Counted from the stretch's first letter, positions 1 to 8,844 are shown. The stretch: DNA of 64,000 bases from Neorhizobium galegae (GCF_021391675.1 NZ_CP090095.1:3043501-3107500), one strand, 5' to 3'. Translations and numbers: made by a program. The notes: generated by a model not told the origin, from the letters alone.

Positions 1-519
1 ATCGACGCCGGCAAGATCAAGAATGTCGGCGAAGCCTATACCGACGGCTGGAAGCCCGAAAACGCCCAGAAGAACATGGAACAGTTCCTGACCAAGAACA
101 ACAACAAGGTCAATGCGGTCGTGGCATCCAACGACGGCACTGCCGGCGGTGCGATCGCGGCGCTCGACGCCCAGGGGTTGGCAGGTTCGGTTCCGGTTTC
201 CGGCCAGGACGCCGACAAGGCAGCCCTGAACCGCGTGGCGCTCGGCACCCAGACCGTATCCGTCTGGAAGGACAGCCGAGAACTCGGCAAGAACGCCGCT
301 GAAATCGCTCTGGCACTTGCCGGCGGCAAGAAGCTGACCGAGATCAAGGGCGTCCAGACCTTCGAAGGCGGTCCGAAGAAGGTGAAGATGCAGTCGGTCT
401 TCCTGAAGCCGCAGGCAATCACCAAGGACAACCTGAACGTCGTCATCGACGCGGGCTGGATCAGCAAGGCCGAAGCCTGCAAGGGCGTCAAGGCCGGCGC
501 AGTGGCTGCCTGCAAGTAA
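1..519 (+). CDS. xylF: D-xylose ABC transporter substrate-binding protein, C-terminal part
   Basis: The reading frame is open from base 1 and stops at TAA 517-519, so the N-terminal half lies outside the window; 172 residues are visible. The visible part has the C-terminal lobe of a type I periplasmic sugar-binding protein, including the hinge-proximal segment [11 protein letters not shown], the ligand-contact region VSGQDAD and the late segment [12 protein letters not shown], typical of XylF/RbsB-like pentose binders. It should bind the sugar in the periplasm and deliver it to the permease encoded 200 bp downstream. A strong hairpin follows the stop, which would allow more binding protein than permease to be made. 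Xylose specificity rests on similarity to XylF and on the adjacent XylH-type permease; another pentose or hexose is possible. Confidence 0.88.
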   Translation: MDAGKIKNVGEAYTDGWKPENAQKNMEQFLTKNNNKVNAVVASNDGTAGGAIAALDAQGLAGSVPVSGQDADKAALNRVALGTQTVSVWKDSRELGKNAAEIALALAGGKKLTEIKGVQTFEGGPKKVKMQSVFLKPQAITKDNLNVVIDAGWISKAEACKGVKAGAVAACK

Positions 520-548
520 CGCATGGCTTTGCACAGACGATAAACTCA

Positions 549-584
549 CCGACGCCGCAGCACTTCTGCCGCGGCGTCGGTTTT
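549..584 (+). terminator. Hairpin terminator or attenuator between xylF and xylH
   Basis: A perfect 10-bp stem (CCGACGCCGC, 549-558, pairing with 571-580) has a 12-nt loop and is followed by TTTT. It lies just after xylF and before xylH. In solute-binding-protein operons such a hairpin usually stabilises the upstream transcript and lowers read-through into the permease gene. Confidence 0.75.
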
Positions 585-715
585 CGGCGTAAGATGGCGC
601 GGCCGCACAAAAGGTACCCCCCGGCGGGTTACTCGGCGGCTGAACGTCGCGCAGGTGCGATCCGGTTCGACATCTTCGAGCCGCAGCGCCTCGCTAAAGT
701 GGGGAACGGCGAATC

Positions 716-2062
716 ATGGCCGAGACAATACAGTCCACAACGAATTCCAAGACATCGGGAGCGGCAGGACAGGCGGAAGGCAATATCGTTGCCCGCTTCT
801 TCCGCGCGACCGAGATCGACACGCGTATGCTCGGCATGATCGGCGCGCTGCTGATCATCTGGGTCGGGTTCCATATCCTGACGGGCGGTTTCTTCACCGA
901 CGAAGGTGGCCTCTTCCTGACGCCGCGCAACCTCTGGAACCTGTCCGTACAGACCGCCTCGGTGGCGGTGATGGCGACGGGCATGGTCCTTATCATCGTC
1001 ACCCGCAACATCGACCTTTCCGTGGGTTCGGTACTCGGTTTCACCGGCATGATCATGGGCGTTCTTCAGTCACGGTTGCTCCCCGAGCTGCTCGGCTTTG
1101 ATCATCCAGCGATCTGGATCGTTTCGCTTGTCTGCGGCATGCTTATCGGCGCGCTGATCGGCGCCTTGCACGGCGTGATAATCGCCTTCATGGGCGTGCC
1201 CTCCTTCATCGTTACCCTGGGCGGCCTGCTCATCTGGCGCGGCGCCACCTGGTTCGTGACGAGCGGCCAGACGGTCGCGCCGATGGACGTCAACTTCCGC
1301 CTGATGGGCGGCGGCACGGAAGGCTCTATCGGCGCCACCTGGAGCTGGGTCGTCGGCATCCTCGCCTGTCTCGCCATCATCGCGGCGATCATCAACGCCC
1401 GCCATCAGCGCAAGCGCTTCTCCTTCCCGCGGCGTCCGGTCTGGGCAGAATACGTGCTGGTCGCGCTCGGCTGCGTCGTCGTGCTCGGCGCAGTTTATAT
1501 CGCCAACGATTATCCCTGGCCGGAAGCTATCGCCCGCCGTTACGCCGAAGCGAACAACATCGCCTGGCCGGAAGGCGGCCTGTTCATCTCGCAGGGGATC
1601 GCCATCCCGGTGCTGATGGCAATCGCGGTCGGCATCGTCATGACCTTCATCGCCACCCGCCTGCGCTTCGGCCGCTATGTCTTCGCCATCGGCGGCAATC
1701 CCGAAGCCGCGGAACTCGCGGGCATCAAGACCCGCTGGGTTACGGTCAAGATCTTCGCACTGATGGGCATGCTCTGCGCCATCGCCGCGGCAATCTCGAC
1801 TGCCCGCCTCAACGCCGCCACCAATGCGCAAGGCGAGCTCGACGAGCTCTACACGATCGCGGCTGCGGTCATCGGCGGCACCTCGCTTGCCGGCGGCATG
1901 GGGTCGATCGCCGGCGCCATGCTCGGCGCGCTCGTCATGCAGTCGCTTCAGTCCGGCATGGTGCTGCTCGGCATCGACTCGCCATTCCAGCGCATCGTCG
2001 TCGGCATGGTGCTCGTCACGGCCGTCTGGCTCGACACCGTCTATCGCTCTCGCGCCAAATAA
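716..2062 (+). CDS. xylH: Sugar (D-xylose) ABC transporter permease
   Basis: 448 residues, a polytopic inner-membrane permease of the BPD_transp_2 (RbsC/XylH) family. The segments [19 protein letters not shown] and [13 protein letters not shown] near residues 75-110 and [12 protein letters not shown] near 325 are family hallmarks. The central hydrophilic stretch (about residues 225-290) fits the longer XylH subtype rather than the roughly 330-residue RbsC subtype. The ATG at 716 follows a GGGGA ribosome site at 701-705. It sits between the binding-protein gene and the ATPase gene (14-nt gap downstream) and should form the membrane channel of the sugar importer. Function is secure at family level; the substrate is inferred. 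Confidence 0.9.
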   Translation: MAETIQSTTNSKTSGAAGQAEGNIVARFFRATEIDTRMLGMIGALLIIWVGFHILTGGFFTDEGGLFLTPRNLWNLSVQTASVAVMATGMVLIIVTRNIDLSVGSVLGFTGMIMGVLQSRLLPELLGFDHPAIWIVSLVCGMLIGALIGALHGVIIAFMGVPSFIVTLGGLLIWRGATWFVTSGQTVAPMDVNFRLMGGGTEGSIGATWSWVVGILACLAIIAAIINARHQRKRFSFPRRPVWAEYVLVALGCVVVLGAVYIANDYPWPEAIARRYAEANNIAWPEGGLFISQGIAIPVLMAIAVGIVMTFIATRLRFGRYVFAIGGNPEAAELAGIKTRWVTVKIFALMGMLCAIAAAISTARLNAATNAQGELDELYTIAAAVIGGTSLAGGMGSIAGAMLGALVMQSLQSGMVLLGIDSPFQRIVVGMVLVTAVWLDTVYRSRAK

Positions 2063-2076
2063 CAGGAGTTTTCATC

Positions 2077-2862
2077 GTGACGGAACAAACCACTCCGCTC
2101 GTGGAAATGAAGAACATTTCCATCTCCTTCGGCGGGATCCACGCTGTCGAGAATGCCTCGGTCGATCTTTTCCCCGGCGAGGTCGTGGCGCTGCTCGGCC
2201 ATAACGGCGCCGGAAAATCGACGCTGATCAAGATCCTGTCGGGCGCCTACAAGCGCGACAACGGCGACATCATGATCAACGGCGAGACGGCCGACATCCG
2301 CAACCCGCGCGACGCCAAGAAATACGGCATCGAGACGATCTACCAGACGCTTGCCGTTGCCGACAATGTCGATGCCGCCGCCAATCTCTATCTCGGCCGC
2401 GAGCTGCAGACGAAGTGGGGCACGCTCGACGACGTCGCCATGGAGGCCAGCACCCGCGAGGTGATGGGCCGTTTGAACCCCAACTTCAAGCGCTTCAAGG
2501 AGCCGGTGAAGGCACTCTCCGGCGGCCAGCGGCAGTCGGTGGCAATCGCTCGCGCCATCCTGTTCGACGCCCGCATCCTGATCATGGACGAGCCGACGGC
2601 AGCGCTTGGGCCGCAGGAAACGGCGCAGGTGGGCGACCTCATCAAGCAGCTGAAGCGCGAAGGCATCGGCATCTTCCTGATCAGCCACGACATCCACGAC
2701 GTCTTCGACCTCGCCGACCGCGTCTTCGTGATGAAGAACGGCAAGGTGGTCGGCCATGCCCGCACCGAGGACGTCACCAAGGACGAAGTGCTCGGCATGA
2801 TCATCCTCGGCAAGGTGCCGCCCGGCGCCACGCCCGGCCCCGGCGCCATGAAAGTGGCGTGA
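2077..2862 (+). CDS. Sugar ABC transporter ATP-binding protein (single ABC domain, XylG/FrcA-like)
   Basis: 261 residues starting at GTG 2077 with CAGGAG at 2063-2068. It contains Walker [10 protein letters not shown] (about 41-49), the signature LSGGQRQ (about 147) and Walker B ILIMDEPT (about 170). It has one ATPase domain, whereas enterobacterial XylG and RbsA carry two in tandem; single-domain versions are common with rhizobial pentose and fructose importers, where the protein would act as a dimer. In the Walker B/D-loop region the sequence reads [14 protein letters not shown], the carbohydrate-uptake-2 style. It is the last gene of the transporter operon, followed by a strong terminator. 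Confidence 0.88.
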   Translation: MTEQTTPLVEMKNISISFGGIHAVENASVDLFPGEVVALLGHNGAGKSTLIKILSGAYKRDNGDIMINGETADIRNPRDAKKYGIETIYQTLAVADNVDAAANLYLGRELQTKWGTLDDVAMEASTREVMGRLNPNFKRFKEPVKALSGGQRQSVAIARAILFDARILIMDEPTAALGPQETAQVGDLIKQLKREGIGIFLISHDIHDVFDLADRVFVMKNGKVVGHARTEDVTKDEVLGMIILGKVPPGATPGPGAMKVA

Positions 2863-2920
2863 CTGCCAGACAGAATTGCCCCGCCCTTTGAAGCCCGCCG
2901 CTGATCAAGGGTGGCGCAGA

Positions 2921-2950
2921 GGCGGAACCGGGCTTCCCGGTTCCGCCTTC
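2921..2950 (+). terminator. Rho-independent-like terminator after the xylose transporter
   Basis: A perfect 12-bp stem (2921-2932 with 2936-2947) has a 3-nt CTT loop and is followed by a short T/C-rich tract. It lies 58 bp after the ATPase stop and ends the xyl transcript. Confidence 0.75.
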
Positions 2951-3071
2951 ATCCCTTCACAGCAGGCCGCGTCCCGTTGCGAAATCGGCAGGCTGTTGCC
3001 AGTCCTGCATCTTGGAACTCCTCTCCTCCCCCAACGTTGGCCTTTCTGAAACCCCAACACGGAGGAACAAA

Positions 3072-3251
3072 ATGCCAGAAGAACGGACTGCACAGGAAGT
3101 CATCGAGCACAGGGGAAAACCGGTAAGGACTGCGAGACATTCGCCGGCCGGCCCGTATGCCAAGGAGCGTCTGATCGACAGGGAGAAGACGCCCGGCGCC
3201 GGCTCGCTGGCCGAACCCGATGCCAAAGAAGTGGACGCAGGGTCGGAATAG
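3072..3251 (+). CDS. Small hydrophilic protein of unknown function
   Basis: A 59-residue ORF starting at ATG 3072 with a strong GGAGG at 3061-3065. The product is very polar, rich in Glu, Lys and Arg, with no membrane segment or signal peptide (begins MPEERTAQEVIEHRGK). An in-frame start upstream at 3012 has no good ribosome site, so the shorter form is preferred. It stands alone between the xyl terminator and the haemoglobin gene. I do not recognise the family; the clear ribosome site and coding-like composition are the support. Confidence 0.55.
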   Translation: MPEERTAQEVIEHRGKPVRTARHSPAGPYAKERLIDREKTPGAGSLAEPDAKEVDAGSE

Positions 3252-3376
3252 CAAACGATCTATTCGGCGCCGCATGGCCGCACAAGAAGGCTATCTGCGA
3301 CGCCGTGGCGCTTGCCCGCTCGGGCACGGATCGGTAACACCGTTCGGAACAATCAGAACGAGCGGGCCGGACGGGC

Positions 3377-3766
3377 ATGGCGAACGAGACCATCACACTT
3401 TACGAGGCGATCGGCGGCGACGCGACGGTGCGGGCGCTGGTGAAGCGCTTCTACGAGCTGATGGACACGCTGCCGGAAGCGGCCCATTGCCGCGCCGTCC
3501 ATCCGCCGAGCCTCGAAGGCAGCGAAGCGAAACTCTACGACTATCTGACCGGCTATCTCGGTGGCCCGCCGGTCTACGTGGAAAAACACGGCCACCCGCG
3601 GCTACGGTCGCGCCATTTCGGCGCGGCGATCGGGCCTCTCGAACGCGACGAATGGATGCTCTGCTTCCGCCGCGCCATGGACGAGACGATCCAAAACCCG
3701 AAACTGCGCGAGATCATCTGGCCGCCGATCGAGCGGCTGGCCTTCCATATGCAGAACAAGGAATAG
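3377..3766 (+). CDS. Group II (O-type) truncated haemoglobin
   Basis: 129 residues, the usual length of a 2-on-2 globin. It begins with the family motif TLYEAIGGDATVRALVKRFY. The Tyr in VKRFYELM is at the B10-like position, and RHFGAAI supplies the proximal histidine (His80). Trp93 in DEWMLCF matches the conserved G8 Trp of group II. These globins bind O2 or NO in the cytoplasm and are linked to NO or peroxide detoxification. The downstream DUF423 gene begins only 4 nt after the stop, so the two are probably co-transcribed. The physiological role here is not determined by context. Confidence 0.88.
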   Translation: MANETITLYEAIGGDATVRALVKRFYELMDTLPEAAHCRAVHPPSLEGSEAKLYDYLTGYLGGPPVYVEKHGHPRLRSRHFGAAIGPLERDEWMLCFRRAMDETIQNPKLREIIWPPIERLAFHMQNKE

Positions 3767-3770
3767 GCCG

Positions 3771-4142
3771 TTGGAAAGACTCCATAAATTGCGGCCGTTG
3801 ATTCTGTTTGTGAGCGGACTGATGGGCGCCGCGGGCGTCGCTCTGGCGGCGGCGGCAAGCCATGGCGGCGACACGGTTTTCTTAGGCTCCGCCTCGACCA
3901 TGTGCCTGGCGCATGCGCCGGTCCTGCTGGGGCTCTATCTCGGTTACCGGTATTTTCGCACGGCGACGCTTGCCGCGCTGGTGCTCGGTCTCGGCACGAT
4001 CGTCTTCGCCGGCGATCTCGTCTCGCGCCACTATCTCGGCGACCGGCTGTTTCCGATGGCGGCGCCGGTCGGCGGGACGGGGATGATGCTGGGCTGGCTG
4101 ATCGTCGCGGTGGGAGCGTTTTTGAAGGTGCGGGAGGTTTAA
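3771..4142 (+). CDS. DUF423 family small membrane protein
   Basis: 123 residues with a probable TTG start at 3771, preceded by AAGGAA at 3758-3763 inside the globin gene's end. Four hydrophobic segments are visible: LILFVSGLMGAAGVALAAAA, the MCLAHAPVLLGLYLGY region, ATLAALVLGLGTIVFAGDL and TGMMLGWLIVAVGAF. This is the DUF423 (YwdK-like) pattern. Function is unknown. No ATG gives a complete first membrane helix, which supports the TTG. It is followed at once by a palindromic intergenic repeat. Confidence 0.75.
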   Translation: MERLHKLRPLILFVSGLMGAAGVALAAAASHGGDTVFLGSASTMCLAHAPVLLGLYLGYRYFRTATLAALVLGLGTIVFAGDLVSRHYLGDRLFPMAAPVGGTGMMLGWLIVAVGAFLKVREV

Positions 4143-4146
4143 GACC

Positions 4147-4325
4147 CCTTCTGGCCTGCCGGCCATCTCCCCCACAAGGGGGGAGAAGACTCGTGGCACG
4201 GCCTTGCCTCAATCCAGAGTGGGTGCGGCTGGGTTAGCCCTCCCCCTTCGCATATGGGACCTGAGGCGGTGCAGCGTCCCTAACCCTCCCCCTTGTGGGG
4301 AGGGTGGCCGGCAGGCGGGAGGGGT
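4147..4325. repeat. Palindromic intergenic element, copy A (degenerate)
   Basis: Two inverted arms, about 4151-4186 and 4284-4324, carry the core CTCCCCC-ACAA-GGGGGGAG and its complement. Next to it is a second small hairpin, TGGCC-TGCC-GGCCA in the left arm. Three better-preserved copies occur at 17762-17947, 19755-19940 and 38153-38269. This copy lies between the DUF423 gene and the minus-strand gene at 4357. Confidence 0.75.
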
Positions 4326-4356
4326 TTCCAAACCCGTACACAGAGGGGACTTGTCC

Positions 4357-4581
4357 CTACCGCTTAAACGACAGCACCCGAGCGCTCTCGGCCGACGCAG
4401 CTTCCACCACAGTCCCCCGTTCAGCCTTCGGCAGCACCACCACATTGGTCATGTCCGCAGCCGCTTCGGCTCGCCTCGTCAGCAGCGCGTAAAGTTCCGG
4501 CACCAGCCCGTCGCCGTTCTGTTCGGCAAGCTTGTGCAGGCCGATGAAAAGGCTGGCGTCACGACGTTCTTCGTTCATCAT
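4357..4581 (-). CDS. Hypothetical protein downstream of the DUF2325 gene
   Basis: 74 residues (or 73 from the second ATG, which is better spaced from AAGGAA). The N-terminal half looks helical (ASLFIGLHKLAEQNGDGLVPELYALL). There is no signal peptide or membrane segment. The start overlaps the 3' end of the DUF2325 gene by 23 bp, so the two are probably translated from one message. I do not recognise the family; coding status is supported by the overlap and the ribosome site. Confidence 0.5.
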   Translation of the reverse strand: MMNEERRDASLFIGLHKLAEQNGDGLVPELYALLTRRAEAAADMTNVVVLPKAERGTVVEAASAESARVLSFKR

Positions 4582-4963
4582 TGCGTTCCTTCATGGTCTG
4601 AAGCGCCCGCTCCAGACTGGATTTGGAGCCGTTGCGGAGCGGCACGAAGGTGACACCGAACTTCTTGCAGCCGGTCTTCACCCTCAGACACGCATCGTGG
4701 CTGATACAGTCGATGGGGCAGAAGACGCAGTCGACCGACGGCAGCACCGTGTCGATGCGGGAGACCGCCTCGCGAAGTCCGCCGTCGTGGTGGATCAGCT
4801 CGGCGCCGAAATTGCTGGCGATCTCCCTCAGGTGCGCCACCTGACAGTCACGGCCGCCGACATAGAGAAAACTGCGGACGTCAGTCACTGCCGGTCCCCG
4901 CGTTTCGGCGCTCTTCGCCTCCGCGCCGGAATTGCCGTTCTTCTGCTTCTGCTTCTTGGCCAT
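4559..4963 (-). CDS. DUF2325 domain protein
   Basis: 134 residues. After a Lys/Gln-rich tail (MAKKQKQKNG) comes a DUF2325 domain: FLYVGGRDCQVAHLREIA, then LIHHDGG, then CVFCPIDCISHDACLRVK, then FVPLRNGS. The Rossmann-like YVGG opening, the HHDGG motif and the SHDA motif are the family hallmarks. Five cysteines, including CVFCPIDC, could bind metal. Function is not established for the family. It is divergent from preT with a 226-bp shared upstream region. Confidence 0.75.
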   Translation of the reverse strand: MAKKQKQKNGNSGAEAKSAETRGPAVTDVRSFLYVGGRDCQVAHLREIASNFGAELIHHDGGLREAVSRIDTVLPSVDCVFCPIDCISHDACLRVKTGCKKFGVTFVPLRNGSKSSLERALQTMKERNDERRTS

Positions 4964-5109
4964 ACGCCCCTCGCCGCCGATTCTGCTTACGCTTCGGTTC
5001 CTCGATGGCCGGCACCATATTAAAGTTGAATTTCAGAGTAAAGATTAAAGTGGACTCTTTTTATCATGATATATTGGGCGACCTGATACGACCTCATCAC
5101 TTCCAAAAA

Positions 5110-5125
5110 TTTACCGTTTGATAAA
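5110..5125 (+). promoter_or_regulatory. Weak RutR-like operator inside an AT-rich inverted repeat upstream of preT
   Basis: The 16-mer TTTACCGTTTGATAAA matches the E. coli RutR operator consensus TTGACCA-NN-TGGTCAA at 10 of 14 fixed positions. It sits within a perfect inverted repeat (AAAAATTTA 5105-5113 with 5122-5130), 65 bp before the preT start. A much closer match precedes the hydrolase gene at 14254. Binding by the RutR-like protein is inferred. Confidence 0.4.
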
Positions 5126-5189
5126 TTTTTATGCTGTGGTACCTTTTGCCCAATAGTTGTCCATGAATCCATAAAAGAGGGAACTTAGG

Positions 5190-6563
5190 ATGGAACGACT
5201 GGGAAACGGTCCGCAGGCCGGCATTGAGGCCGGTCGTCTTTCATCGGCGGAGTATGAGGCGAATTTCGCCGATCTCCACCCGCGTCTCGACAGGCACGAG
5301 GCGCTGGTCGAATCCGATCGCTGTTATTTCTGCTACGACGCGCCGTGCATGACGGCCTGTCCCACCTCCATCGATATCCCGCTGTTCATAAGACAGATAC
5401 AGACGGGCAATCCGATCGGTTCGGCGAAGACCATCTTCGACCAGAACATTTTAGGGGGCATGTGCGCCCGCGTCTGTCCCACCGAAACGCTCTGCGAACA
5501 GGCTTGCGTGCGCAACACGGCCGAGGACAAGCCGGTCGAGATCGGCAAGCTGCAGCGTTATTCCACCGACATCGCCATGGAACAGGGCCGGCAGTTCTAC
5601 AGCCGCAAGGCTCCGACCGGCAAGACGATCGCGGTCGTCGGCGCAGGCCCCGCCGGCCTTGCCGCCGCGCACCGGCTCGCCATGCACGGCCATTCCGTCA
5701 CCATTCTCGAAGCCCGCGAAAAGGCCGGCGGCCTCAACGAATACGGCATCGCCACCTACAAGGCGGTCGACGACTTCGCCGCCCGCGAGGTCGATTACGT
5801 GACCGCGATCGGCGGCATCGAGATCGTCAACGGCCAGGCGCTCGGCCGGGATTTTTCGCTTTCCGACCTCTCCGCCAAATATGACGCCGTCTTCCTCGGC
5901 ATGGGTTTGGCCGGCGTCAACGGCCTCGGCATCGAGGGCGAGGCGCTAACCGGCGTCGAGGACGCGGTCGATTTCATCGCCGCCCTTCGCCAGGCGAAGG
6001 ACAAGAGCGTACTGCCGATCGGACGGCGGGTCGTCGTGCTCGGCGGCGGCATGACCGCAATCGACGCCGCGATCCAGTCAAAACTGCTCGGCGCCGAAGA
6101 GGTGACGATCTGCTATCGCCGCGGCAAGGACAACATGAACGCCTCGCCCTACGAGCAGGATCTGGCGACCGCCAACGGCGTCATCATCCGCCACTGGCTG
6201 GCGCCGAAATCGATCATCGGCAAGGACGGCAAGGTCGCCGGCATCGAGGTGGAATATACCGCGATGCGCGACGGCAAGCTGATCGGCACCGGCGAGACCG
6301 GCGTCATCGCCGCCGACCAGATTTTCAAGGCGATCGGCCAGACCTTCTCCGCCTCGGGCCTCGGCGCGCTGCAGTTCGAGAAGGGCAAGATCGTCGTCGA
6401 TGGCGAAGGCCGCACCTCGATCGAGGGCGTCTGGGCCGGCGGTGACTGTATTGGCACCGGCGAGGACCTGACCGTCTCGGCCGTCGCGCAAGGGCGCGAC
6501 GCCGCAGAAAGCATCGCAAAAGCCCTGGCTGCCGCAGCGCAGCCGGCAACCGCAGTGGCTTGA
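5190..6563 (+). CDS. preT: NAD(P)-dependent dihydropyrimidine dehydrogenase, PreT subunit
   Basis: 457 residues; the ATG at 5190 follows GAGGGAA. An N-terminal Fe-S domain (about 45-115) has the motifs CYFCYDAPCMTACP and CARVCPTETLCEQAC. It is followed by a GltD-like flavoprotein with FAD motif GAGPAGLAAAHRLA (about 152) and a second dinucleotide-binding motif GGGMTAIDAA (about 287). This is the electron-input half of bacterial dihydropyrimidine dehydrogenase. It passes electrons from NAD(P)H to PreA for reduction of uracil or thymine to the dihydro form. preA begins 15 nt downstream. A RutR-like site upstream suggests pyrimidine-responsive control. Confidence 0.93.
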   Translation: MERLGNGPQAGIEAGRLSSAEYEANFADLHPRLDRHEALVESDRCYFCYDAPCMTACPTSIDIPLFIRQIQTGNPIGSAKTIFDQNILGGMCARVCPTETLCEQACVRNTAEDKPVEIGKLQRYSTDIAMEQGRQFYSRKAPTGKTIAVVGAGPAGLAAAHRLAMHGHSVTILEAREKAGGLNEYGIATYKAVDDFAAREVDYVTAIGGIEIVNGQALGRDFSLSDLSAKYDAVFLGMGLAGVNGLGIEGEALTGVEDAVDFIAALRQAKDKSVLPIGRRVVVLGGGMTAIDAAIQSKLLGAEEVTICYRRGKDNMNASPYEQDLATANGVIIRHWLAPKSIIGKDGKVAGIEVEYTAMRDGKLIGTGETGVIAADQIFKAIGQTFSASGLGALQFEKGKIVVDGEGRTSIEGVWAGGDCIGTGEDLTVSAVAQGRDAAESIAKALAAAAQPATAVA

Positions 6564-6578
6564 GGGGAGATCTAGACA

Positions 6579-7892
6579 ATGGCTGATATCCGCAACAATT
6601 TCGTCGGCATCAAATCCCCGAACCCGTTCTGGCTGGCGTCCGCACCGCCGACCGACAAGGCCTACAATGTCGAGCGCGCCTTCAAGGCGGGCTGGGGCGG
6701 CGTGGTCTGGAAGACGCTCGGCGAGGAAGGCCCGCCGGTCGTCAACGTCAACGGCCCGCGCTACGGCGCAATCTGGGGCGCCGACCGCCGGCTGCTTGGC
6801 CTCAACAATATCGAGTTGATCACCGACCGCGACCTCTACACCAACCTTCGCGAAATGAAGGAAGTGAAGAAGAACTGGCCGGACCGGGCGATCGTCGCCT
6901 CGATCATGGTTCCCTGCGAGGAACAGGCCTGGAAGGCGATCCTGCCGCTGGTCGAAGAGACCGAGGTCGACGGCATCGAGCTCAATTTCGGCTGTCCGCA
7001 CGGCATGTCCGAGCGCGGCATGGGCTCCGCGGTCGGCCAGGTGCCGGAATATATCGAGATGGTGGTGCGCTGGTGCAAGCAGTACACCCGCATGCCGGTC
7101 ATCACCAAGCTGACGCCCAATATCAGCGATATCCGTCACCCCGCTCGTGCCGCCAAGCGCGGCGGTACTGACGCCGTCTCGCTGATCAATACGATCTCGT
7201 CGATCATCTCCGTCGATCTCGACACCTTCTCGCCCAACCCGTCCGTCGGTGGCAAGGGCAGCCATGGCGGTTATTGCGGCCCGGCGGTGAAGCCGATCGC
7301 GCTCAACATGGTGGCCGAGATCGCCCGCGATCCGGAAACCTATGGCCTGCCGATCTCCGGCATCGGCGGCATCACCACCTGGCGTGACGCGGCCGAATTC
7401 CTGGCGCTCGGCGCCGGCAACGTACAGGTCTGCACGGCGGCAATGACCTACGGCTTCAAGATCGTTGAGGAGATGATCACCGGTCTTTCCGACTGGATGG
7501 ACGAAAAAGGCCATCGCTCGCTCGACGACATCATCTGTCGCGCGGTCCCCAACGTCACCGACTGGCAATATCTCAACCTCAACTACATCGCCAAGGCGCA
7601 TATCGACCAGGACGCCTGCATCAAGTGCGGCCGCTGCCACATCGCCTGCGAGGACACGTCCCACCAGGCGATCACCAGCATGGTCGACGGTGTGCGCCAT
7701 TTTGAGGTGATGGAAGAGGAATGCGTCGGCTGCAATCTCTGCGTCAACGTCTGTCCGGTCGAGAACTGCATCACCATGGAAGCGCTGCCCGCCGGCGAAC
7801 TCGACAAGCGCACCGGCAAGGTGGTCGATCCGACCTACGCCAACTGGACCCAGCATCCGAACAACCCGATGGCAAGGCAGGCCGCCGAGTAA
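6579..7892 (+). CDS. preA: NAD-dependent dihydropyrimidine dehydrogenase, PreA subunit
   Basis: 437 residues. Residues 1 to about 320 form an FMN TIM-barrel of the dihydroorotate dehydrogenase type. The active-site segment GCPHGMSERGMG carries the cysteine that acts as proton donor in mammalian DPD. The C-terminus carries a ferredoxin domain with two 4Fe-4S motifs, CIKCGRCHIACED and CVGCNLCVNVCPVENC. It pairs with PreT and catalyses the first step of the reductive pyrimidine pathway, uracil to dihydrouracil. The following steps are encoded at 14404 and 16279 in this window. A terminator follows immediately. Confidence 0.95.
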   Translation: MADIRNNFVGIKSPNPFWLASAPPTDKAYNVERAFKAGWGGVVWKTLGEEGPPVVNVNGPRYGAIWGADRRLLGLNNIELITDRDLYTNLREMKEVKKNWPDRAIVASIMVPCEEQAWKAILPLVEETEVDGIELNFGCPHGMSERGMGSAVGQVPEYIEMVVRWCKQYTRMPVITKLTPNISDIRHPARAAKRGGTDAVSLINTISSIISVDLDTFSPNPSVGGKGSHGGYCGPAVKPIALNMVAEIARDPETYGLPISGIGGITTWRDAAEFLALGAGNVQVCTAAMTYGFKIVEEMITGLSDWMDEKGHRSLDDIICRAVPNVTDWQYLNLNYIAKAHIDQDACIKCGRCHIACEDTSHQAITSMVDGVRHFEVMEEECVGCNLCVNVCPVENCITMEALPAGELDKRTGKVVDPTYANWTQHPNNPMARQAAE

Positions 7893-7903
7893 CCCATATC
7901 CTC

Positions 7904-7932
7904 TGCCCCGGTCAGCTCGGCCGGGGCATTTT
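7904..7932. terminator. Terminator at the end of preA, shared with the convergent gene
   Basis: TGCCCCGG (7904-7911) pairs with CCGGGGCA (7921-7928) across a 9-nt loop, followed by TTTT. It overlaps the last codons of the minus-strand gene at 7912-8394, so it lies between convergent transcripts. Confidence 0.7.
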
Positions 7933-8394
7933 CGTTCTGGCGCTCCTGATCAGCGATGCCATCCGGTCACGGGCGAGCGCGGCCCTGTCGAGCTTGAGGT
8001 GTTCGCTGAATTCCACGGAGCCGTGTTCCGGCGTCTTCAAAAGGCAGCGGTAGTGCATGCCGCCCTCCCCGTCGCTTTCTGCCTCGACCGTTGGCGGCGG
8101 CAGGCGGTCGGGATCGATACGCTCCTCGTCATGGGTCCAGGGCCAACGGCGGATGACGATCCAGCTGCCATCGCTTTCCTGCCGGACCGAGACGATCGGC
8201 CGGGCAAGGGATTCGGACGCCAGCCAGCCGCCCAGCCCCCAGAAGAAGGCGAGGATGAGCGCCCTGAACGGTTCTTGCGCTACGCCGCTGTTGCGGAAAA
8301 ACACCCAGGTCATCAATCCGAGAATGGCGAACCAGGCGACGATGAAAAGCCAGCCATATACCGGCCGCAGGTTCCTAAAAAGTAGTCTCTCCAT
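7912..8394 (-). CDS. Conserved membrane protein of unknown function
   Basis: 160 residues. Two hydrophobic helices, about residues 14-34 (YGWLFIVAWFAILGLMTWVF) and 43-60, are followed by a hydrophilic C-terminal domain of about 95 residues. That domain has a Trp-rich opening (SWIVIRRWPWTHDEER), which suggests an inner-membrane protein with a cytoplasmic or periplasmic beta-rich tail. I do not recognise a named family. It is convergent with preA and separated by 138 bp from the triplicated small genes; no functional link is visible. Confidence 0.6.
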   Translation of the reverse strand: MERLLFRNLRPVYGWLFIVAWFAILGLMTWVFFRNSGVAQEPFRALILAFFWGLGGWLASESLARPIVSVRQESDGSWIVIRRWPWTHDEERIDPDRLPPPTVEAESDGEGGMHYRCLLKTPEHGSVEFSEHLKLDRAALARDRMASLIRSARTKMPRPS

Positions 8395-8482
8395 GGCTTT
8401 TGCCTCCCAAGACTTCTTTCGATGCGGCGATTATATCACGACCCGGGGCATATGCGAATTATCTGAGGACGGGGTGCGAACG

Positions 8483-8508
8483 CAAAGAGGCCCGGCGGTT
8501 GCCGGACC
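8483..8508 (-). terminator. Terminator after the first small exported-protein gene
   Basis: On the minus strand an 8-bp stem (8501-8508 with 8489-8496, one G-T pair) has a 4-nt loop and is followed by TCTTTG. It is 25 bp past the stop of the gene at 8533-8757. Confidence 0.55.
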
Positions 8509-8532
8509 TTCTTCGTCTGTGTGTAATCCAGG

Positions 8533-8757
8533 TTAGCTCGGGCGGTTTGCGCCTTCAAAATAGTCACCGCGGCCGATCGGAGCGGGGATCTGGTTGGCGT
8601 CCTGCTGGTCCTTGGCGATGCTGCCGGTCTGAACGTGGTCGACGGCAGCGGAAGCCTTGGAGGCGCCTTCGTAATAGTCGCCTTCGGCAAGAGCGACGGA
8701 AGCGAAGGAGGCCGAAGCGATAAGGGCTGCGGCGATTGCGGAAGTGATCCTGGTCAT
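8533..8757 (-). CDS. Small exported protein, paralogue 1 of 3 (GDYYEGA/GDYFEGA repeat)
   Basis: 74 residues. A Sec signal peptide (MTRITSAIAAALIASASFASVALA, cleavage after ALA near 24) leaves a mature peptide of about 50 residues. The mature part begins EGDYYEGASKAS and ends GDYFEGANRPS, so the same GDY-aromatic-EGA motif brackets the protein; the middle reads DHVQTGSIAKDQQDANQ. There are no cysteines. It is one of three tandem, separately spaced, minus-strand paralogues (8533, 8845, 9170). The function is unknown and I do not recognise a named family. Confidence 0.75.
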   Translation of the reverse strand: MTRITSAIAAALIASASFASVALAEGDYYEGASKASAAVDHVQTGSIAKDQQDANQIPAPIGRGDYFEGANRPS

Positions 8758-8844
8758 TGTGGTAATCCTTTCAGAGTGTTCCGCGGCTTTAAGTTTGCGA
8801 CCTGGCCTGCGGATGGTTGTTTCGGGGTCTTGAATGAGCTGCGA

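Noticed and set aside
1..2862. Fructose (FrcBCA) transporter
   Set aside because: The single-domain ATPase would fit FrcA, but the 448-residue permease with the central insertion and the binding-protein segments fit XylH/XylF better.
4147..4325. CRISPR-like or insertion-sequence remnant
   Set aside because: There are no regularly spaced direct repeats and no transposase; inverted arms and copies elsewhere in the window mark it as a palindromic intergenic element.
6078..7856. A 592-codon open frame antisense to preA and the end of preT
   Set aside because: Shadow of the conserved PreT/PreA coding sequence; no recognisable domain.
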